From the NCBI GenBank assembly GCA_003415625.1, contig PYIU01000003.1, positions 4,712,001 to 4,776,000 of the forward strand: a stretch of DNA of 64,000 nucleotides. The letters are read 5' to 3'. Origin of the DNA: Aquanectria penicillioides. Taxonomy: Eukaryota > Ascomycota > Sordariomycetes > Hypocreales > Nectriaceae. Within the stretch, counting starts at the first letter, position 1. Each line of letters begins with the position of its first letter. Positions 55,008-64,000 of this stretch are shown one piece after another. The notes beneath the pieces were generated by a model. It made no database searches. It had not been told where the DNA came from and saw only the letters and a list, made by a program, of their open reading frames with translations. A program made the position numbers and the translations under genes.

Positions 55008-55928
55008 TCAGCTCTCCCCTGCTTTCTTCTCTTCTTCAATTTCTCGCTCAGCTCGTCGTTTTTTAACGAACGCTCCAAGCTCACTCCATATCTGCTCCTT
55101 TTCTGCCGGTGAAAGCGTCGCAGCCAATCCGCTGGTGCTGCTTGCTACGAAGACTCTAGCCCCTTCCCATGCGCCCGTAATAATGCCCATGTTCTCTGTT
55201 TCATCCTGCCAGCCATATTTGAAGTTCTTGCCAACGGGGCGGCCATGGCGGACACGCCAAATGCTCTCCCAGATGCTCTTTCCAACCACACAAATAGACT
55301 CTGGGCGCCACTTCCGAGCCTTTTCTTGAAGGAGTTCGACGCCTTCGTCCATTTCTTGCTTGCTCAATTCGGAGCCGTTGCGACTGGGGCGGGAAACGAT
55401 GTTGGTGAGGCCTAAGGAATAGAGCTCTGGCATCTGGCGGTCTTCTGTTGGGCAGCATAACCTTGGGGTGACGCCGCTGGAGAAGAGCAATTTCCAAAAG
55501 AGATTGGATGGATGAGCATAAGCATGTCCGGTGCGTGCCGTTTGAATACCTGGATTCAGCCCAATAAAGAGAACAAGCAGGTTTGGGGCAATTGCGTCAG
55601 GGAGAAGTGGGAGATGGGCGTAGGTGGATGGGTCCGCATAACCCGAAGCGGTGCGAGCTCGTTTCTTTCTCGCCTTCCTTGCGGTCTTATCGTCATCATT
55701 CGCCTTCTTGTTTGAGGATGTGGATGATGAGGTGAGATTCAACCGTGGAGACCTTCGCGTGGGGGTAGCAGAGGATCGAGAGGATTCGGCGCCTTTAAAC
55801 ATGAAGCTGTCGAGCTGCAGGTGTCCTGCGAAAGTTGCAGGCCGTGAAGAGTGTTGAGAGCCACCTTGGCCAGGTTTACACTCAACATCATCTGCTTTCG
55901 AAAGGTCATCTCCATGGTTTGACTCCAT
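55008..55928 (-). CDS. TDG/Mug-family mismatch-specific DNA glycosylase
   Basis: Base-excision repair enzyme that removes uracil or thymine opposite guanine. Single exon, 306 residues. The first 95 residues are disordered with a basic KTARKARKKRAR stretch, probably for DNA binding and nuclear import. The glycosylase domain begins NLLVLFIGLNPG (about 117-128), with motif 1 GLNPGIQTARTGHAYAHPSN followed by LFWKLLFSSG. Further on are LGLTNIVSRPS, ICVVGKSIWESIWR and the motif 2 equivalent ASSTSGLAATLS, where the family has NPSGL. The C-terminus is a Lys/Glu-rich helix. It is similar in layout to fission yeast Thp1. In fungi with repeat-induced point mutation such an enzyme is of added interest because it meets deaminated cytosine. 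Confidence 0.93.
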   Translation of the reverse strand: MESNHGDDLSKADDVECKPGQGGSQHSSRPATFAGHLQLDSFMFKGAESSRSSATPTRRSPRLNLTSSSTSSNKKANDDDKTARKARKKRARTASGYADPSTYAHLPLLPDAIAPNLLVLFIGLNPGIQTARTGHAYAHPSNLFWKLLFSSGVTPRLCCPTEDRQMPELYSLGLTNIVSRPSRNGSELSKQEMDEGVELLQEKARKWRPESICVVGKSIWESIWRVRHGRPVGKNFKYGWQDETENMGIITGAWEGARVFVASSTSGLAATLSPAEKEQIWSELGAFVKKRRAEREIEEEKKAGES

Positions 55929-57563
55929 ATCGACGGCCTAAGCCAGCGATTGGAATTTGGGATATGAGAGCAATGTACCCTTTCTCGATTGGATCTGGCC
56001 ACGGGAGAGACTGCTGACAGTTGCTTAAGTCACCCGAATTTATCTAGGCGAACAATGGCCGTTTTCTTCCGTCGATTGAGCTATCGGGATCTCATGGCCA
56101 GACAATCTGCTTAACCGAAGTCTAGATTGACGTATGCGGTAGTTTTCGCCAGAAGATCCTGGAAGACAAAGCGCGGAAGCGTGTGGAAAACGATACCAGT
56201 CAGACAGGACGCTGCTGCTGTTTTCAGCCCTTCGGCCTGAGTCCAGCCATGGTCCCCGGCTATTCGCCATTGGCAACCATTGTCAGCCTCTGACACAGCC
56301 ACAGGGGAATTGGGTTGGATTGCCCCACCACACGCAGCTGGTCGGGGACCTCAACCACCAGCCGCCTGCCATGGGTTTAGTTGGGTTGCTTGGTGTTGGT
56401 GGGGCTGGAAAAGATTGTACATGCACTGTAGATGGACCCCTGAACGGCAGTGGCAGAAACACGGGCGGGAGGTCAACAGAGAGGACAGAGAGGCAAGCCC
56501 CTGACTCGGGATTGAGACTGGATACGAGACCCCAACGCCGGGTTCACGAAGGCGATTGCATCAGAGGTCTCGGGTAGTTGCCTTAGCAAACTCTGACAGA
56601 TGTCGTCCAGCTATCCGATGTGCCTGATTTCTTGGGCTGACATAAGTTAGGTAGTACTGCACAGACATAGGTTAGGTAGGTAGGTATCAAGGAAGGTAGG
56701 TACAGGTCGGCATGTACCAACTCCTACCTCTTTCACGGCATTGATCACAGCGTAGGCGAATAGGAGGCGCGAGAGTCACGGCATGCTACGCTAGGGTGCT
56801 TCAGTAGGCTCACCACCTTGTTGGGGGCGACGACCTGGGTGTGGACGCTGGCGGCGCATCAGCAGAGTGAGGAGGCTAAAATATGAGGCCAGCCAGCCCT
56901 TTTCTTCCTCTTCTTCTTCTCAGTTGGCGGGCACTAAAACAAAGAAAATCCGTCCATGTAAAGTTACGAGTATCCTAGGCTAAGGCAGAGCACAGTCGGT
57001 CCTTACTAGGTACAGCGCATGTACCCGGAATAGCACTCCTCTCGGTACCTTCCTAGGTACTATTAGGCGGTGGACAGGTATCTGTAATCGTTACGTTGGC
57101 GCTCAGTTGGCGTAGTAGTTGGCGGGGCAGCTGAGGGGCATCAGCGGTGGCGGGGAAGGAGCTTCAGGTAAGGTAAAATACGCCAGAGGACGGGAAGGAA
57201 CAGGTCAAGGTAGGTGCAGGTAGGTGCAGCTCGGCGTCATGCCTTCCCACCTACTGTCCTCTCGTCATCAAGGGACAGACTGACCGGAAACTGGGTCTTT
57301 TCGTATTTATTGACGCCCCTTTCGCCATTCGTAGTTGCTGTTCCTCTCTCTCCTCTCTCCCCTTCTTCTCTTCCCAAATCCATCATCATCGCCGTCAATT
57401 CTCCTCCGTCCGCTTCTTCTTATTCTTGAAGCACCCTTACCCCCCTCATCCCTCTCAATTGGCCAAACTTAGCCTGCTCTCACACAGCCCCGCCAGTTGT
57501 TTGCTCTCACACCTTTCCTCACCGCAATCCCGTCATATCAAATATCACAAATCTCTAGTCACC
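55929..57563. other. 1.6-kb region: TDG promoter and uap1 promoter
   Basis: No gene seen. The middle (56.6-57.2 kb) is filled with GGTAGGTA, CCTAGGTAC and related words, a common feature of promoters in this group of fungi. From 57.3 kb it is C/T-rich, as expected for the leader of a highly expressed gene. Confidence 0.55.
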
Positions 57564-59079
57564 ATGGTTGCCGTTGAGCCCTCCGCCGAGTCCCTTGCTC
57601 TGCTCAAGGAGAAGTACACCCAGGCCGGCCAAGACCAAGTCTTCACCTTCTACGACTCCCTCTCCAGCGCTGAGCGAGGTGCCCTCTACCAGCAGCTTTC
57701 TGGCTTCGACCCCACCCGTATCAACGAGATCACACAGCTCGCCCTGAACCCCCCCAAGGCTGCTGACGCCCCCGATGTCCTCGAGCCCCTCCCCGATACC
57801 GCTACCGCCAGCATCCTCGACTCCAAGCCTGAGGACATCCAGAAGTGGTATGAGTCTGGTCTGAACCTGATCTCCAAGCAGCAGGTTGCCGTTGTTCTTA
57901 TGGCTGGTGGTCAGGGTACCCGACTGGGAAGCTCCGCTCCTAAGGGTTGCTATGACATTGGCCTTCCTTCCAAGAAGTCCCTCTTCCAGATCCAAGCCGA
58001 GCGAATTCGCAAGGTCCAGGAGCTCGCCGGCCCCGGCTCCGTCGTTCCCTGGTACGTCATGACCAGTGGCCCTACTCGTGGCCCTACGGAGAAGTTCTTC
58101 GAGGAGAACGACTTCTTCGGCCTCAACAAGGCCAATGTCCAGATCTTCGAGCAAGGTGTCTTGCCTTGCATCTCCAATGATGGCAAGATCCTTCTCGAGA
58201 GCAAAGGGAAGGTTGCTGTCGCCCCCGATGGAAACGGTGGCATCTACCAGGCCCTCATTGTCTCTGGTGTGCTCGAGGATATGCGCAAGCGTGGTATCCA
58301 ACACATTCACGCTTACTGTGTCGACAACTGCCTTGTCAAGGTCGCTGATCCTGTTTTCATTGGCTTCTCTGCTGCTCTTGACGTCGATATCACCACCAAG
58401 GTTGTTCGCAAGCGTAACGCTACCGAGTCTGTCGGCTTGATCCTGTCCAAGAATGGCAAGCCCGACGTTGTTGAGTACTCTGAGATTGACCAGGCCACCG
58501 CCGAGGAGGTCGATCCTAAGCAGCCCGGCATCCTCCGCTTCCGTGCTGCCAACATTGTCAACCACTACTACTCCTTCCGCTTCCTCGACTCTATCCCTCT
58601 GTGGGCTCACAAGCTGCCTCACCACGTCGCCCGCAAGAAGATCCCTGCCGCAGACCTCGAGACTGGCGAGACTGTCAAGCCCGAGAAGCCCAACGGCATC
58701 AAGCTCGAGCAGTTCGTGTTCGATGTTTTCCCCATGCTGTCCCTCGACAAGTTCGCCTGCTTCGAGGTCAAGCGTGAGGATGAGTTTTCGCCTCTTAAGA
58801 ACGCCCGCGGCACTGGCGAGGATGATCCCGATACCAGCAAGCTTGATATCATGACCCAGGGCAAGCGCTGGGTTGAGGCCGCTGGCGCCCTTGTTGTTGG
58901 CGACGAGGCTGCCAAAGGTGTCGAGGTGTCTCCTCTCATCAGCTACGTAAGTTTCACTCAATCCCTCAATGTATATGTAAATTGAGCTTGGGCTAACCAA
59001 TCAAATGCAGGGTGGCGAAGGCCTAGACAACGTCAAGGGCACCCAAATCACTGCCCCGGCCGTTCTGGAGCGACAGTAG
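57564..59079 (+). CDS. uap1: UDP-N-acetylglucosamine pyrophosphorylase
   Basis: Makes UDP-GlcNAc from UTP and GlcNAc-1-phosphate, the precursor for chitin, N-glycans and GPI anchors. Exons are 57564-58946 and 59011-59079 (64-bp intron with a GGCTAACC branch site), giving 483 residues. The start is the ATG in an ACC context giving [11 protein letters not shown]; the frame is open upstream but looks like leader. Nucleotidyltransferase motifs are present: [20 protein letters not shown] (about 113-132), then [43 protein letters not shown] and the C-terminal [12 protein letters not shown]. The second exon adds only 22 residues ([10 protein letters not shown] and the end). Strong third-position C/G bias fits high expression and also creates a long antisense open frame. 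Confidence 0.96.
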
Positions 59080-59716
59080 GATAGCTAGCAGCCCCTGACG
59101 GCAGTGGAGAGTTTGGAAGACGGCCGCAAGTTCAAAATATTGACCATTGGCCGGCGTCTTCGTCAGAACCACAACAGTTGCCGTTGGAAATCCCGAGGAG
59201 AAGCCCATTTCTTTCTTTTCCAACCGGTCGACGTCATAGTTTCACTGCTGTTGCCCCCGATTTACCTTCGTCTGCATTCTCACGAGCCTTTGGCCAGCCA
59301 CGTTCGAGAAGGCAGAGTACCTCCGATAATCGGCTTCTTACGTCTCAGGAAGCTGAAGAGGAATTTGATATGGAGGCAAAGATAATACGAAGCCAGGAGT
59401 TTGGAAACCCAACCCCTGGATGGATTCATCTTGGCAAGCGAAACACGACATGATGTCAGTGGACAAGTGTTGTAATAGAAAGAAGGAGTTGGTTATGAGC
59501 AGAGGGACTTGAAACAACAAAAAAGCACAGCAATGATCATGATAGCCAAAAGAATTTAACTAAAGCGATGATAATGTTTTTCCGTAACGGAATCTTACAG
59601 CCTTGAATTGGAGCTGCTCTTTCTTAAATTGGTGTCGTGGTCTTCTATGCCATGTCTAAATATGTCTATCGTAGATTCTCGGGTGGGATATCATCTATGC
59701 CGCCCTTGTGCAGATC
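59080..59716. other. Convergent 3' region
   Basis: About 640 bp between the stops of uap1 and trr1. No gene seen. Confidence 0.6.
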
Positions 59717-61020
59717 TCATTCGTGCTCGGCAATGAACTTTTCGGCCTCGAGGCCAGCCATGCATCCGGTACCTAGGGAAATTTCAAGTCAGCTTACAGT
59801 GGTTCTCTCAATGCGGAAACATGTTGCGAGGGAGGAGGTGCCAAAAACTTACCGGCGCTGGTAATGGCCTGTCGGTATCGCTTGTCTTGGACGTCACCGG
59901 CAGCGAAGACACCCTCAATGTTGGTAGAAGCAGTGCCGGGAATGGTCTTGATGTAGCCATCCTCGTCCATGTCGATCTGGCCCTTGACGAGGGAGGTGGC
60001 GGGGTCATGACCGATAGCGTAGAAGAGACCATTGGCCTCGACGGTCTTCTCCTCTCCAGTCTTGTTGTTCTTGATGACAAGGTGGCTCATGAGGCCATCG
60101 CTGTCGCCCTTAATCTCGGTAGCGTGAGTGTTGAAGAGGACAGTGACCTTGGGGTGCTTGAGCAGGCGGGTAGCCATGGTCTTGGAGGCGCGAAGAACGT
60201 CACGGCGGACGAGGACGGTGACGTGGCTGGCGTACTTGGTGAGGAAGGTAGCCTCCTCGGCGGCAGAGTCACCACCACCGATAACGTAAAGGGGCTTGTT
60301 GCGGAAGATGGGAACAGCACCATCGCATACGGCGCAAGCGGAGACACCATTGGACCAGTAGGTCTCCTCGCCAGGGAGGTGCAGACGGCGGGCTGAGGCA
60401 CCAGTAGCAATGATGACGGCATCTGCGGTATGGGTCTCGTCGGGGTTAAATTCGGTTGTGTACTTGAAGGGGCGGGAGGAGAAGTCGACGGTGGCGACGG
60501 TGTCGGTGATGACTTCGGTACCAAACCTCTCGGACTGCTGCTTCATGTTTTCCTGGGCAAGGTTAGGGTAGGGTCACGCCGGCGCGAGGATCACGGGGGA
60601 GGGGTCGAACCATGAGAGTAGCACCCATGATGCCATCGGGGAAGCCGGGAAGTTCTCAACGTCGGTGGTGGTGGTCAATTGACCGCCGGCGGCGATGCCG
60701 TTGGCCATGAAACCCTCATAGAGGACGGCTGTGCGGTGCGGTCAGTTTGCGGCGCCTTGGGCTCTCGGTTTTGCAATAGACTTACGCTTGAGCTCTGCTC
60801 GAGCCAAGTAGATAGCGGCAGTGTGGGCAGCGGGCCCGGAGCCAATGACTATTTGGAGAAAAACTTCATGTCAGTGTGCTGGGACATATCGTGATGGACG
60901 GGTGTGGTGTGGAGGGGTAGAAGGAGGGGCAACCACGCGATGCGACGGCGGGCACGACACAGTGAGAGGGACAGACAGAGGTTCAAAGGGGCAACACATA
61001 CTAACAACCTTGCTGTGCAT
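59717..61020 (-). CDS. trr1: Thioredoxin reductase (cytosolic), with one-base frameshift in this sequence
   Basis: NADPH- and FAD-dependent enzyme that reduces thioredoxin, usually essential in fungi. Exons on minus are 61020-61002, 60848-60786, 60728-60611, 60552-59853 and 59772-59717; with one base restored the product is 318 residues (yeast 319). Visible motifs are the FAD site [14 protein letters not shown] near the N-terminus, the redox pair [10 protein letters not shown], the NADPH site [35 protein letters not shown] and the closing [17 protein letters not shown], followed by [15 protein letters not shown]. In exon 3 the conserved ENFPGFPDGI cannot be read: one base is missing near 60646, in the CC/GGG run. 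Everything on either side is intact, so a sequencing error is more likely than a dead gene. The 58-bp intron uses a GTTCGA donor. Exon 1 is only 19 nt. Confidence 0.92.
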
Positions 61021-62724
61021 CTTTCTAACGCCGATCTCAGCGGCAGCGGATGGTCTAGAGGATTTTTGAAGAAAAGTTGTGGTCGCGGCAATGGAAATCC
61101 CAGCGCTGGAGCGAAGGGTCCTTCGAAAAGTTGAGGAAAACAGTTTGGCGGTTGGGGGGTTTTGGTGAGGGGTGGGTGTGCTATATGTACGGACGTCGTA
61201 GCTACCTACGCACCTGCCGAGGGACAGTCAGTCGCAGCACGTTTTACGCATGCACCGCACCACACTGCGTGCACACCTCTCGCGGCTCAAGTGGGTGTTG
61301 TTAGCCTTGGGCTTGGCTTGGTTCATACTGACAAGGAAGGTCAAAGGTGCTGTACTGATGTGCCCAACGAGAGGAACCCACATTCGCGGTGCCTCACGCG
61401 ACGGAAGTGGAATTGGATGGATGGAGATGGATCTGAATCTGCGACTGCGGCTGCGGCTGCGACTGCGGTGGATAGATGGCGGGTATTATCGGAGAGTCGA
61501 GTCAAGGGGGCGTGCAAGGCGTGTGATGTGTGATGTGGAATACTGAATACCGTACTTAGCGTCGCCGGGTCTTGACGAGAGACGGAGGATGATGCACACC
61601 GCGGCGCCTTGGCCAAACCAAGCACGCGCAACAGGGGAAGCTCCAGAAGCCTCCACAGTGCTTCGAGGACCGATTGATTACGGCACAGGGCCACTACCAC
61701 TTGGTAGCTGAGAGGCAAGGCGAAGCGATTTAGGCTGTCGAATGAGTTTTTTTTTTTTTTTCCCTTTTTTGTCTGCTTCTTGGAAGAATTTTTTTTTGGT
61801 TTCCTCACCTTCTTCGATCTATTATTTGGCGAGGCAAGAAGGAAGATGATAGAATATCAACACGATATCAATACCATTGACAAGAACACGACCCCCCCAA
61901 AACAGAAAGAGATGGTCTCACCGGCGATGCTCAGACACTTGCGACAGAGACTAGCGATGGGAGGCGAACTGGAGCTGAGCGCCGCGATCGCTGGCGTGAT
62001 TGGTGTTTGGGGCAAAGATTTATAAGCGCTGTTGATGCGAGTTGCGGGAAGTGGACGTAGCCCAGGTCCCTAGTTGGGTGGGTGAGTGGGGAGTTGTCGG
62101 AGAGCAAGACGGAGGGGAAAAAAAAAAAGGGTCTTGAGGATTTGGAATCAAAGACAAAAAGAGACGGTGCACGGAGTCGCTCGTCTCAAATCAATCAATG
62201 ACGATGATGGCACAACAGGGCATCCGATGGTAATAATAGTAAGGTAGGGATGTTTCGCACTTCCGAGAGCCGGCGCCCAGGATAAAAACAAATAATAAAA
62301 ATAATAATCGAAACTCGGCCCTGTTTTCTCCTTTGGGCAGAATCATCATGTACAGGATAGGATACCTGACTAATCACTCGCAGCCTTGCGGCCTCAGAAA
62401 CATATTCATCATCACCGTCATGCAAGGTTCTAGGCATTCTCACGGCGTTCCCTGCTCATTCACATAGACACATGGAAAAAGGGTTGCAATTCAACTTGGC
62501 GCTTATCAATCAATTGACCTGGGGGTCGGTTCCTCTGCTGCCTTGTGTATGATCCTTTAGCATTAACTTTTGTTGTTGTTGTTGTTGTTGTTGAACCTTG
62601 ACTCTCCATGACAAGCATACAAGCCGTACCGTCGCTTAGTTCCTTGAAGATTACATGGCCTCCCTGTCCGCCATGTCTATCGAAATCTATACTCTCCAAG
62701 AGCTGGCAATCCCTCATGTATTAG
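61021..62724. other. 1.7-kb region: trr1 promoter and vps53 3' end
   Basis: No gene seen. It contains CTGCGG-type hexamer repeats (61438-61468), T runs at 61748-61760 and 61789-61797, and a TTG triplet array at 62569-62593 near the vps53 end. Confidence 0.55.
62569..62593. repeat. (TTG)n microsatellite
   Basis: Eight uninterrupted TTG triplets in the presumed 3' UTR of vps53. Confidence 0.9.
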
Positions 62725-64000
62725 TCAACGCCCCTCATCTGCTCCTACACTGCCATCTCGCTTCCCAAATCTTGCACCCAGTGAGCCGATATCCCGCTTG
62801 AAGAACTTGCCAAAGTTGCGCAGGTTCTCGTTGATTGTCGCCTTCTCCATGCCGCTCGGCCCCGCCCCCGCGCCGCTCTGCGAAATGTCCCGGGCCGCGC
62901 TCAACAGCTTCTCGCCGAGTGATCCGGCTTCGAACCGTGGTCCCCCAGACGATCCTGTCAACGACAGACCGGTCGTGGGGCTCATCATCGAACTGCCGGC
63001 GCCACCACCGCTGCCCATGCCCGATGTTGTCATGAGGGGACCCAGCAACGGCGAGCTGGCCACCAGTCTCTCGTTGGGCGTGCTGTCTCGGTGAATGCTA
63101 AACAGCTCAACCAAATGTGGCTGATCCATCTTGCGTACACCCTTGAGATCCAGCATCTTCTTGAAATTGGTTTCGGACCGGTCCGCAATGTGGATCAGGT
63201 ATGCCTGCACAAGACCCTCCGGTGGCGACGGTCGAACCTGCAGCGTCTTGAGCAGCGGGTCCAGTCGGTTCATGCACTGCTGAACCCTCCTCACGAAGCT
63301 CGAAGGGGGTGTATCTTGTGACGAGAAGGACGCGTGACGCAGCAGCAGCTTCTCGAAGGCCTTGGTGAGCACATATTTGTCGAGGAGCATCTAGGACGAT
63401 CTTGTTAGCTGTTGATTTCCTCTAACACTGTAAACCACAAATTGACATACCTGTTCGGCGCCCACTTCAGAGATCGGCCGGCACTGCACAATGCTGTTGA
63501 TGTACCCTGTCGCAAGGTGCTCGACAAGGTTGTCGCAGAAGGCCCTCGCATACTGGGGTTTCGCAATAAGCTCAAGCACTTCTGTCGTCTTGCCATCGAC
63601 ATGCTTGACGAGCTCGCCCACGTACGAGCTCTGGTCCATTACGCTCTCCATCGTGCTCCAGTTTGTGTTTCTCATCTCGCGCCACACGCTCTCACACTCC
63701 ACCTCCACCGTTCTCACAAGCGCCAGCACAGAGGCACTGGCAACTCCCAGGAATGCGTCCGACTGCGATGACAGGTCGACCTTGGACACCAGCTCGCCAT
63801 CGATGCGCTTCTTGATGCTCTCCTCGAGTTGGTTCGTGTTGACGTGCCAGAAGTCGGCCGTGTTGAGCACCATCACCACGTCCTGAATCGCCGGGCCTTG
63901 CGGTCCACCGCTCTGCAACCTATGTAGCAACACCTGCTGCGCGTACTCGTCCAAGTACTTAGCCAGCGTTTTTGATAGATCCAGCAGCCGCGCACCCGTA
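62725..64000 (-). CDS. vps53: Vps53, GARP tethering complex subunit (C-terminal part, cut by window edge)
   Basis: Subunit of the GARP complex, which tethers endosome-derived vesicles at the trans-Golgi. Exons seen on minus are 64000-63451 (open to the edge) and 63390-62725, separated by a 60-bp intron, for about 405 residues. The first residues, after one partial codon, read TGARLLDLSKTLAKYLDEYA, so the N-terminal half lies beyond the window. Conserved Vps53 sequence follows: DVVMVLNTADFWHVNTNQLEE, KRIDGELVSKVDL, QCRPISEVGAEQ joined by the splice to MLLDKYVLTKAFEKLLLRHA, and ETNFKKMLDLKGV. The last 120 residues are Gly/Ser-rich and variable, ending GSVGADEGR. Confidence 0.94.

Noticed and set aside
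57555..59000. 481-codon open frame antisense to uap1
   Set aside because: It mirrors nearly the whole uap1 coding exon. Strong C/G third-position bias in uap1 removes stops from the opposite strand. The product is Leu/Gly/Asp/Val-rich with no domain.
59821..60396. 191-codon frame opposite trr1
   Set aside because: Antisense shadow of a highly biased coding exon.
30208..64000. vps8 and vps53 as a trafficking gene cluster
   Set aside because: They belong to different complexes (CORVET and GARP), are 28 kb apart and are separated by unrelated housekeeping genes.

Overview
The window is nuclear DNA from a filamentous ascomycete, most likely a Sordariomycete and possibly Hypocreales. The evidence is genes split by short introns (about 47-300 bp) with GT..AG ends and CTAAC/CTGAC-type branch sites, an abaA conidiation regulator, a Tos1-type wall protein, and promoters rich in TACCTAGGTACC-like words. 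I see no operons, no CRISPR array, no tRNA or rRNA gene and no intact transposon. Species cannot be fixed from the sequence alone.

Layout. 0.27-1.0 kb: a seven-exon LC8 dynein light chain (minus) whose exons are all too short to show as an ORF. 1.0-4.7 kb: gene-free and AT-richer. 4.7-7.55 kb: mrd1, an rRNA-processing protein with five RRMs. 8.5-11.3 kb: abaA. 15.5-17.1 kb: a secreted protein whose mature form begins with His (DUF7492-like, possible copper histidine-brace protein). 18.1-19.3 kb: a U-snRNP-type cyclophilin (minus, five exons). 19.3-26.6 kb: 7.3 kb with no gene I can support. 26.6-28.0 kb: a membrane-anchored RING-H2 protein. 28.7-29.7 kb: a GPALPP1/DUF3752 protein (minus). 30.2-35.1 kb: vps8. 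35.7-36.4 kb: a PIG-P family GPI-anchor subunit. 37.2-42.6 kb: two divergent paralogues of a family I do not recognise, arranged head to head. 43.0-43.6 kb: a small SnoaL-like protein (minus). 44.4-46.5 kb: rok1. 48.7-50.3 kb: a Tos1-like cell-wall protein. 50.7-52.7 kb: mitochondrial lysyl-tRNA synthetase (minus), divergent from arp4 (53.3-54.7 kb). 55.0-55.9 kb: a TDG/Mug DNA glycosylase (minus). 57.6-59.1 kb: UDP-GlcNAc pyrophosphorylase. 59.7-61.0 kb: thioredoxin reductase with an apparent one-base deletion (minus). 62.7-64.0 kb: the C-terminal part of Vps53, running off the right edge (minus).

Most genes are core housekeeping genes: ribosome biogenesis (mrd1, rok1), endosome/Golgi tethering (vps8 in CORVET, vps53 in GARP), GPI and wall precursors (PIG-P, uap1), chromatin (arp4), repair (TDG) and redox (trr1). 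They are unrelated neighbours rather than a pathway cluster.

The accessory-looking part is the 37.2-42.6 kb divergent pair. Both copies share an N-terminal block, a basic motif, a C-terminal block and three introns at matching positions and phases. This is the strongest candidate here for an undescribed system, although its function is unknown. Exon borders were placed by eye from splice signals, reading phase and family or paralogue similarity.
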